Shown piece by piece: positions 48,001-54,474 of a stretch of 64,000 nt of DNA (positions are counted from its first letter, which is position 1; each line of letters opens with the position of its first letter). The DNA is from a virus. A program made the translations under genes and the position numbers. The stretch is taken from IMG/VR virus record IMGVR_UViG_3300025141_000046, positions 1 to 64,000 of that record; one strand, written 5' to 3'. Under the pieces are notes generated by a model. It saw only the letters and a program-made list of their open reading frames with translations, was not told the DNA's origin and ran no database searches.

Positions 48001-49156
48001 TTTCATTACCCCATCTATTCTCAGACATACCTGATATCATTCCATCGAAATTTCCGCTACTTAGCTCACTTGTGCTGCTAGCAGTAAGTCCCATTGTAGA
48101 TGATATTCCGTCAGTTCCGGAATATGAACTGAACGACGCAATATCTTTTAAAAGAAGCAAAGAGGGCGTAGCAGATTTTATAATATTATATCCTGGCAAA
48201 ACACCCTTGACATAGCTTCCGCTGTCAGTGCCGTACCCTGGCGAAAATTTTAATCCACAAATAGACCCAGCTATGACGTTAAACATTGCAAGCATGTGAA
48301 GTGATCCACTAGATCCGCGAAATTTCGATCGTGATGAAATACTTGTGTGTAGACCGAGAACATCTGTTAGGAAATCAACAAAATTCATTGAAACTGTATA
48401 CGGAACTTGACCTACGTTTGCGTCTACTGAGAGATCAAGTGCTGGAAAATTGGCCAATGCTGCAGTGAAGGCTGGTCGTATAGATGCGTCTACTGTCTGT
48501 TCCACGACGAAGGTGCCGTCTTCAGTGGAGTAGCGGTCCGCTCCATTAAAAATAATATGTGAAGAATTTAAATCTTGAGAGTCAATAAAGCTAGAAATTG
48601 AAAAATAAATAGTTGACAAATAATTCAAAATACTAGAAGCTTGCTCCATATTATCTGTATATTTGCTAATAATTTGATTAGCAAACTCTATATCCTCTGA
48701 AGACATGCTGTCACTTACAATATACTGACCGTTTTCGCTAGATATTCCGAGCATTAATTTAAAATAAGAATCTGCATCACTGTATCTCATTTGCTTAAGC
48801 TGGCACTGGTAGTCATATAGCTCACCGGACGGCGTTATAATATATTCTGCGCCGCTGCCATCGTCAGACCCACGCTCAAGCGGTGCAATATAATTGAACA
48901 TTCCTATAATCTCAGGTCGCTGTGTTGAAAATCCCCTACTGTTTAAAAGAGACTCAAGGTCAGAATTGAGATAGAAAGAATCAGAAGTGCTTGATTGAAA
49001 AGCTACAGTTCCGCCACGAGATTGTACAAGACCTGATTCTTCTATAGGTGACGGATATAAAACTTTATCAGCTGTAGACTGTGCTGGAACTTTTGTATCT
49101 AGCTGGTCAGAATGGCTAGCATCTGGCAAAATACTAATTTTAACTGTTGGATCCAT
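45041..49156 (-). CDS. Very large structural protein of unknown function (1371 aa)
   Basis: The longest complete gene in the window, with an ATG start and AGGGAA. It is mixed alpha/beta with Ser-rich stretches and no visible repeat, signal peptide or catalytic motif. The N-terminal 90 residues look disordered; a stretch SGELYDYQCQLKQMRYSD follows near residue 130. Later segments include YDIDLETLESSSGNHISETE and, near the end, LDVESSLNYDRLKGEISRSI. It lies between the 919-aa and FN3-containing genes and within four bases of the former. It is probably a virion component of the baseplate periphery, by neighbourhood. I do not recognise it. Confidence 0.55.
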   Translation of the reverse strand: MDPTVKISILPDASHSDQLDTKVPAQSTADKVLYPSPIEESGLVQSRGGTVAFQSSTSDSFYLNSDLESLLNSRGFSTQRPEIIGMFNYIAPLERGSDDGSGAEYIITPSGELYDYQCQLKQMRYSDADSYFKLMLGISSENGQYIVSDSMSSEDIEFANQIISKYTDNMEQASSILNYLSTIYFSISSFIDSQDLNSSHIIFNGADRYSTEDGTFVVEQTVDASIRPAFTAALANFPALDLSVDANVGQVPYTVSMNFVDFLTDVLGLHTSISSRSKFRGSSGSLHMLAMFNVIAGSICGLKFSPGYGTDSGSYVKGVLPGYNIIKSATPSLLLLKDIASFSSYSGTDGISSTMGLTASSTSELSSGNFDGMISGMSENRWGNETIGAFLANLCSFAALDTLQTLVFSKNSSLAGASTNVSDISTFIERSFGRSTSLDLSSILEKLPTSEDNLTRYILTPNRDFSSSDTRDVIESYTQTNAELADGVSSSRTGRSYYCDEIPTLEYDDAKDRIQSLIGSLSLAADNLKDYGSLLCGPTPGSDSYIDDSFYQYGYEKKSESLKIMPSTFYHYILKGLRDSTGQGLVWNQEYVSDIKNSYLFTFLVAAMASEDSTIAYYVGALNVAYCEYQDGKITQGTLKEAANVLEWKAIEKLQKDIIDSFDSGEASGAGHVVWYGDGAHPDGNIQHEEVWDQSSGGGSSSDYFYYPMGSSGIIPGDGTDNKFYERNTSGIDVASDTRDIVTLVDELGGVCHLWGGDSLNDAPKNILLTPYFATRRYHKDVANSLDSSFTDTWNTSSRGYDQKAKIMAALAVCKEYWHDMFRLSVYFQASAYRSQDSGGKIQNEFAASSVYILYAVNQRSPCGFCDAVDIFHKAFPYDIDLETLESSSGNHISETERFAVVDNYASSAETWLHGSYGAIEAWLSKFKSFKKNLLYAEQTGMAACLLAASGIDQLSNAAVNLLSAMSSSDMDSDSFDNALGPIRSDPDFQKASLLSITKDQLSLNRALYDSLSVPNREYGYVPATKAILVNQTKNLSGFLKLSKFLKRENSFASRRFLAPVGVPAGMIEALRNRMMDETGDTSYRDSNIIEITIWKRDLLNESAVYAPQRYVFDTSKFIITGRAEGTSWWTSYIDAAISAPDPQDFNEIMSKIVVRKYGPEGNNGTYVGNIISEGKYFSTDLGVDSRIMFENHVIDYYIKTFMKLTTGFDLNEDVFPFLEGNVLFDGPDPGNEIIYQTMVEKARTLFVDLDVESSLNYDRLKGEISRSIFMSGQKYRNRIIYPKIFERVFCILIDPDTFKLANKESELREFLESSRSDSVYGNGEYTQYYATISLKPEEYSDEYTQDREDDPSVEQQQLDSPLDISELVRL

Positions 49157-49159
49157 CTG

Positions 49160-51919
49160 CTATTTCCCTTGATTTGGAATCTTATAATCTATGTTCATAG
49201 GTTTATTCTCTAGTAAGGTTGATGATGTTATTGTTTTTTTAGATATGACATTTCCACCAACCATAACAATGGACGCGAAATAACTTATTGTTCCAATAAA
49301 TTCTTTATTAGTATAATCAATAAACACAATTTTGCCAGTTTGATCACAGTGACATGCGCCGCAGATGAAAGATTGACCATTTTTAACACATGTAATAATA
49401 ATATAATCTATAAGATCTAGCGATGTCGGCTCAGAAGAAGTTACTTTGAATCTTAAGACAGGTGAGCCCTCATTAGATCTCGTAAGTGAAACCCTTGATG
49501 ATGAAATTATATCATAAGATCCTAATGAAATATTCAAGTTCTTAAAGCTGAAATCTCCAGTATTATACTTTTCAAAATCATAATCTTGCGTTGCATTAAC
49601 TGAATTTTCAATTTTTCCTGATGCTAACGCTTTTCCAGAAAAATATTTTTGAATTTTAAAATTATTAAATTGTTCAATTGATTCTGAAGATAAAGCTGAT
49701 GGGCCTGCGGAAGGAGGAGAACGGGCGGCTAGTGTAGAGTAAATTGCAGAATTTTGTACCCTTTGAATGTATGTGGGTATTCTAATCTGGCTCAAGCTGT
49801 TAATAATATTACTATTATATGTTTGTGACATTTCAAAATAGTTTTTAATTTGTTCTGGGCTTGCAAGATAAGCATTAACATAGTATCGATACTTGTTTCC
49901 AACTTGCGGTGGGGTAATAATTGATCCACCATCTACGAAGTCACCAGCTTGGTGGTAACCAAAGAAATCTACTTCTGAAGTTGTTATATTAACTCTTTTC
50001 ACTCCAAATACGACCATATCTGAAAGTGATCCTCTAGTTGCAACAATTGTATCACTAAACAAGCTTGCCATCCCTGACGCCTGTAGTGTGTTATAGACAA
50101 CGTCAGTATTTGTTTCAACAACAGTATAGCCAATTTTGAATCCAACTGCTATAGAGCCGTTTTTATCTCTTGACCTATAAATCTCACCAATATTAACATC
50201 TATAGCATTCAAAGGATCAACCCTTACTATAGAAGATGACTGACGAGAAAATTGGTCAGCGCCATTTTTAAAAAATAATCTTAACCTATAGTCTATGAGC
50301 TTTCCAGGATTTCCAATAGGGTCAACTGTATTGCCAACTCTTCCATTCCTAGCAACTTCTGATTTTTCACTATTTAAAACTACTACCTCTGGTTCACCGC
50401 CTATAGAAAATGATGTTTGATTCGTGTATAGCATAGGTGTATATTCAGTCTCACCCTTTATCTTTCTATAGACTGTGACGCCAGCAACATCATCAGAGTC
50501 AACAAAATATGAAATGAAAACAGCATTTTTTTGGTTAGAAGTGTAAATTCCAGAGTGAACATAGTTAAACATTTCACCGCATATGGAGTCTCCATTTATA
50601 TTCATGATCTTTAAGCCTGCAACAGTTTTAGGTATAGATCTTATAATTACCATTTGAGACTTGCTCATATCAGTAATTTTACTCAGCCTGTAGCATTTTT
50701 GGTCTTTGATCTCTTTGAAACTAGTTATCTCTGATGTGGGCGAAAATTTTGAACTAGCAAGGCTGGTATCATCACTTATTTTTCGCATAGAGAGATCGAT
50801 TGATGATATTTTTTTATCAATGTTTCCAATTATACAGTTGACATATGAGTAATTACTATTCATAGATTTTCTTAAAATTGAAATATTTGGTAGTGACTCT
50901 GGAATATAATAGTTTTCTATATTTATAGTATGCGGAATTGAAAACTCAAACATTTCAGTAGTCAGACCAGACTCTGGGTCCTTTGCAGTCACAGAAAAAT
51001 AAAAAGATTCTAAAGATGAGATTGTATCAGCAAATATCTTAAATACATGTCTAATAGTTTTAATCCTGCCAGACTTTTTTTCCATAACGGCAACGCGGCC
51101 TGTAGAATTTCCAGGAAGTGAATTGATATCTGAAATATTTGACAGAGATAATGTTTCAAATTTGCTACGCATTGTATCTATATTTTTGTGTGGTATATTT
51201 TTCGGATAAAGATTTTCAATATTCTGTTTATACGCTGGAATTTTTGGAGACGGACTTGACAAGCTGCTTACAGAAAAGAATGCACTGGAGGGATCAGCGC
51301 CTAGTGATATTATTTCTCTATAAATGTCAAAAAATTCTCTATTTGACACATTGTCTGGGTTAAATGTAGAAGAGGTCTTTATAGCTAGTCTCTGAGAACC
51401 TTTATTTTTTCTTTTTTCGCTGGCGGGATCTACAAGTGAAATTTTCGCTTTTTTTCCAAAAAGTTCAATATCTGATTTTTTATTAAAATTTCTGCTATTT
51501 GTACCTGCGTGTCTAATGTGCGAAATTAGATCTATTTTTCCTGCGCCCAGTGTTTTAGTTTTCTTGTCATATTTTAGTGCCTCATAAGATTCAGAAGTAC
51601 CACCGTAGAGTGCAGCCATAACATCACTTGCAGCTCTGCTTTCTAACTCTACGAACATTCCCGCTCTTTTTTTAACAGGTGACAGCAGTATTGAAAAATC
51701 AAGGTATTGAATATTAGACTCTATTAACTTTCTTAAGTCAATATTGAAAAATACCTCATACGTGATTGATTTTCTATCGGGTGCAGGTTCAGTTGTTTCA
51801 ACGCCATTCCGAATGATAACTTTGTCAGACTTGATTTTTTCAATATTGACTATCCGGGAGCTTTGACCTGCATATGCAGAAAGAATTCTAGTTTTTTTTG
51901 TGGGTACTAAGATTGCCAT
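49160..51919 (-). CDS. Large beta-rich structural protein (919 aa)
   Basis: ATG start. The first 60 residues are basic with KKTRILSAYAGQSSRIVNIE. The middle and C-terminal parts are beta-rich, with several segments shaped like immunoglobulin/FN3 strands (VISYF-type, VTVYRKIKGETEYTPMLY, YRYYVNAYLAS). A CGACHC cluster near the C-terminus could bind metal. It is one base before the 389-aa upstream gene and three bases after the 1371-aa downstream gene, so the three are likely co-translated. No name can be given; a baseplate or fibre role is inferred. Confidence 0.55.
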   Translation of the reverse strand: MAILVPTKKTRILSAYAGQSSRIVNIEKIKSDKVIIRNGVETTEPAPDRKSITYEVFFNIDLRKLIESNIQYLDFSILLSPVKKRAGMFVELESRAASDVMAALYGGTSESYEALKYDKKTKTLGAGKIDLISHIRHAGTNSRNFNKKSDIELFGKKAKISLVDPASEKRKNKGSQRLAIKTSSTFNPDNVSNREFFDIYREIISLGADPSSAFFSVSSLSSPSPKIPAYKQNIENLYPKNIPHKNIDTMRSKFETLSLSNISDINSLPGNSTGRVAVMEKKSGRIKTIRHVFKIFADTISSLESFYFSVTAKDPESGLTTEMFEFSIPHTINIENYYIPESLPNISILRKSMNSNYSYVNCIIGNIDKKISSIDLSMRKISDDTSLASSKFSPTSEITSFKEIKDQKCYRLSKITDMSKSQMVIIRSIPKTVAGLKIMNINGDSICGEMFNYVHSGIYTSNQKNAVFISYFVDSDDVAGVTVYRKIKGETEYTPMLYTNQTSFSIGGEPEVVVLNSEKSEVARNGRVGNTVDPIGNPGKLIDYRLRLFFKNGADQFSRQSSSIVRVDPLNAIDVNIGEIYRSRDKNGSIAVGFKIGYTVVETNTDVVYNTLQASGMASLFSDTIVATRGSLSDMVVFGVKRVNITTSEVDFFGYHQAGDFVDGGSIITPPQVGNKYRYYVNAYLASPEQIKNYFEMSQTYNSNIINSLSQIRIPTYIQRVQNSAIYSTLAARSPPSAGPSALSSESIEQFNNFKIQKYFSGKALASGKIENSVNATQDYDFEKYNTGDFSFKNLNISLGSYDIISSSRVSLTRSNEGSPVLRFKVTSSEPTSLDLIDYIIITCVKNGQSFICGACHCDQTGKIVFIDYTNKEFIGTISYFASIVMVGGNVISKKTITSSTLLENKPMNIDYKIPNQGK

Positions 51920-51920
51920 T

Positions 51921-53090
51921 CTAATCCATTATTATAGTAAATAAGTTAACAAATGATGGTAAACCGATTGAATTTATAAATATTTTACCCACAAAAAACA
52001 CATCTTTTTTAGGATGGGCAACAGAATCTGTGTCATTAAATGTTCCATAATTTATAACATCGAGCTTTGTTAGCTTTGAAGACATTGAATCCAATTCAAA
52101 CATTTGCATTACAAGATTATTTGTATTAGAAGTTTTATTAAAAAAGACTGATACTCTCTCTCTCGGTAATTCATCTGAAGATATGTTAACAATTGATGCA
52201 TTTACATTTGATGATGCAAGACCAAGTGTGCCTAGAGAGTTGAGTTGAAGATACGGTGCTGGGAGAATAGACACGGACGGTGATATGTCAAAATCAGAAT
52301 CTGGATCACCTGAAACTGCAACTGAGCCTGATTGATCAGTGAATATATTCATGTGTCTTAATATTCTACTAAGCGTTAGAGGATTTGGCCTGTGATACCT
52401 CGTGTAATCACCAAACTTCTTTGTCCTCGGAGGATTTGAAGGCACTTGACTTTCTGATGTGCTTAAAGGCTCAGTAAGCGGTGGGAGATATTTGAAGTTT
52501 ATTGCATCTGATAGTCTCATGTCAAAAAATAAAGGCTCTAGATAATCGACATTTGTCGTTGCTGAAGAAATTCCTTCAATGAATGGAAACTTATTATTCA
52601 TTGTAAAGCTATATCCCGAAGGCTGTATTTCCATTTGGAGATTGTGAGCTTCGTTTGATTCACGAGTACCTAGAGAGTATAGATTTTTGAATCTATCTAT
52701 GGAAGAAGTTATAATTCCCTCTGCGACACTAGCAAATCCTGTTGAGTTTCCTGAATTTGCATACGTCAGTGTACCGCTAACAGATGTTCTTCCTGAAATC
52801 ACACCGTCAGTATTGTAGAATTCACTTCCCTGTACGGGATATCCCAATAGTTTACCGCTATCATCAGATTCCATAACAATTGAGTCATTAATACACTCTG
52901 TCGGGGATTCAAAGTAAAGCCTAACAGTTGCATCAGCTGATCCACTAGCTGCTGAAGCTTCATAGTATGTGTGCTTATCTGAGACACTTGCAAATACGGA
53001 CCTCAAACCTCCGTTCGCTATCTGTCGCTTTCCCTCTTGAGTTATCACTGCATCGATAACTCTAACTTTAGAATCTAATATACCAGACAC
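51921..53090 (-). CDS. Structural protein with N-terminal DAV-T-x-x-G module (389 aa)
   Basis: Starts with GTG at 53090 with GGGTGA upstream. The N-terminus (ILDSKVRVIDAVITQEGKRQ, IANGGLRSVFASVSDKHTYY) matches the first 50 residues of the 235-aa protein at 42238-42945. The body is beta-rich with Ser/Asn loops and ends in IFINSIGLPSFVN. It has no enzyme motif. It probably belongs to the same baseplate or fibre assembly as its neighbours. The shared N-terminus suggests a common anchor point. Confidence 0.6.
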   Translation of the reverse strand: MSGILDSKVRVIDAVITQEGKRQIANGGLRSVFASVSDKHTYYEASAASGSADATVRLYFESPTECINDSIVMESDDSGKLLGYPVQGSEFYNTDGVISGRTSVSGTLTYANSGNSTGFASVAEGIITSSIDRFKNLYSLGTRESNEAHNLQMEIQPSGYSFTMNNKFPFIEGISSATTNVDYLEPLFFDMRLSDAINFKYLPPLTEPLSTSESQVPSNPPRTKKFGDYTRYHRPNPLTLSRILRHMNIFTDQSGSVAVSGDPDSDFDISPSVSILPAPYLQLNSLGTLGLASSNVNASIVNISSDELPRERVSVFFNKTSNTNNLVMQMFELDSMSSKLTKLDVINYGTFNDTDSVAHPKKDVFFVGKIFINSIGLPSFVNLFTIIMD

Positions 53091-53151
53091 TTTTCACCCG
53101 TCATGTTATCTAATTATACTATTTAAAAAATTATTTGAAAATATGAATTTT

Positions 53152-53847
53152 CTATTCAACTGATTTACTCTCTATCTCTTTGATTAAATTTGATATTTCA
53201 ATATCGCTAAGCTTTGTTTCACCCATCCTTTCTAAGAATGCAGATATAACTTTAAGTCTAATATGGGATAATCCAAAACTTTCCCCCCACACCCAGGGAA
53301 GAGATGCTTCCATCTTTGAAATTTTATCTTTTGTTATTTTAATTCTTTCACCTAGCTTTTTGATAATAATCGGTGAATCAATATCAACATCTATATTTAG
53401 ATCTAGCGCGAGATCAATTAGGCTATCGTAAGATTTTCTCTCCATGATAGTAGCAGCTTCTTGAAATATTTTTGATGATTCATTGTCATGATTTTCCTTT
53501 GTAATGTCTGGGTGGGTTCTTCTAGCTATTTTTCTATATAGCTTTTTTGCCCAATTTGGTGTGTGTTTTTCTGGAGTATTTTCTTCAATATTATTAGATA
53601 TATTTTCCCCATTGGGTGGGGGAGTAAAATCTACTATTTTTTTTGTATTTTGCTGTATAGATTGTGACTTTTCAATATCATTGGTATCCTGTAAAAGTTT
53701 ATCAAGTATTATTTTTTTATCCCTTGCCCATTCATTCTCATATTCTGATAGGATTTCGGCCATGTCTACGAGTGTTGATCTATAGAAGCTAAGTTGAGAT
53801 TTTAAATATCTGATTTTTCTTTTTTGATTTCTACTCTTTAATGACAT
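53152..53847 (-). CDS. J-domain (DnaJ-like) protein (231 aa)
   Basis: ATG start. Residues 1-60 form a basic-start coiled coil. A linker follows, then a J-domain-like helix pair with WAKKLYRKIARRTHPDITKE and the HPD tripeptide at 112-114, followed by KIFQEAATIMERKSYDSLID. The remaining ~100 residues are helical. J-domains stimulate DnaK-type Hsp70s, and the HPD motif is essential for that. The protein lacks the Gly/Phe and zinc regions of host DnaJ. It is encoded among fibre and baseplate genes, so it may recruit host DnaK for folding large fibres; that is inference. Confidence 0.75.
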   Translation of the reverse strand: MSLKSRNQKRKIRYLKSQLSFYRSTLVDMAEILSEYENEWARDKKIILDKLLQDTNDIEKSQSIQQNTKKIVDFTPPPNGENISNNIEENTPEKHTPNWAKKLYRKIARRTHPDITKENHDNESSKIFQEAATIMERKSYDSLIDLALDLNIDVDIDSPIIIKKLGERIKITKDKISKMEASLPWVWGESFGLSHIRLKVISAFLERMGETKLSDIEISNLIKEIESKSVE

Positions 53848-53887
53848 TTCTTAAGCTGCCCCTGTAGAAATATTTAGGTAATTTATT

Positions 53888-54370
53888 CTATGCCTCCTTC
53901 TTTTTTCTCTTTGTTTTTTTATTTTTTTCTCTCGATTTGATTTCGACTTTCTCTTCTTGTTTGGCCTCTCTAACTTTTAGCTTATTTTCCGGTCTAGATC
54001 CAATTTTTCTTTTTTTGCCCGGTTTTTCAGATTTGTCGCTGATTGACGCCGACTGTTTCTTCTCATTTTCACATGAAGTATAGATATCAGCTGCTTTTTC
54101 GTAGGCAGTAATTGTTACAATAATATTAGACTCAACCTTGTCAAGATACTCAAATGATTTTCTAATAATATTTGGAAGCTTTGTAAGTGCGGCACCTAGA
54201 GATCTTGCAGGACTATCTGGGTGATCATTTGCCTCAGACCTTATTGCCTGATTTATTTCGCTAGTTATAAAATTAATATGGTGCTCTGAATCAAGCCTTG
54301 CAGTTCTTACTTTGTGAAGCTCAGATTTCATATCGTGTAAAATATCTTCTACTTTATGTAAAAAATCCAT
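53888..54370 (-). CDS. Helical protein with Lys-rich tail (160 aa)
   Basis: I start it at the ATG at 54370, which has a strong AAGGAG at nine bases; an ATG at 54397 lies at the end of the terminator run and is less likely. Residues 1-105 are helical (FLHKVEDILHDMKSELHKVR). The last 50 residues are highly basic with many KK and KR pairs (KKRKIGSRPENKLKVREAKQ and KNKKTKRKKKEA). I do not recognise the family. The basic tail could bind DNA or acidic protein partners. It follows a terminator and precedes the J-domain gene. Confidence 0.5.
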   Translation of the reverse strand: MDFLHKVEDILHDMKSELHKVRTARLDSEHHINFITSEINQAIRSEANDHPDSPARSLGAALTKLPNIIRKSFEYLDKVESNIIVTITAYEKAADIYTSCENEKKQSASISDKSEKPGKKRKIGSRPENKLKVREAKQEEKVEIKSREKNKKTKRKKKEA

Positions 54371-54397
54371 TATCACACTCCTTTTTAAAAAAATCAT

Positions 54398-54439
54398 AAA
54401 ATTATAAGAAAAAGGGACCCCGAAGTTAATCGGGGTCCC
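54398..54439 (-). terminator. Strong terminator after the repeat-rich fibre gene
   Basis: A perfect nine-base-pair G/C-rich stem (54414-54422 with 54431-54439) with an eight-base loop is followed on the minus strand by CTTTTTCTT and further T-rich sequence. It lies 35 bases past the stop of the 792-aa gene, closing that transcription unit. Confidence 0.9.
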
Positions 54440-54474
54440 AAAGAAATTTTATTTAAACTTCTTATGTGAATTTA

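Noticed and set aside
54371-54397. Longer start for the Lys-rich tail protein
   Set aside because: It would begin at the T run of the terminator, while the ATG at 54370 has a strong ribosome site.
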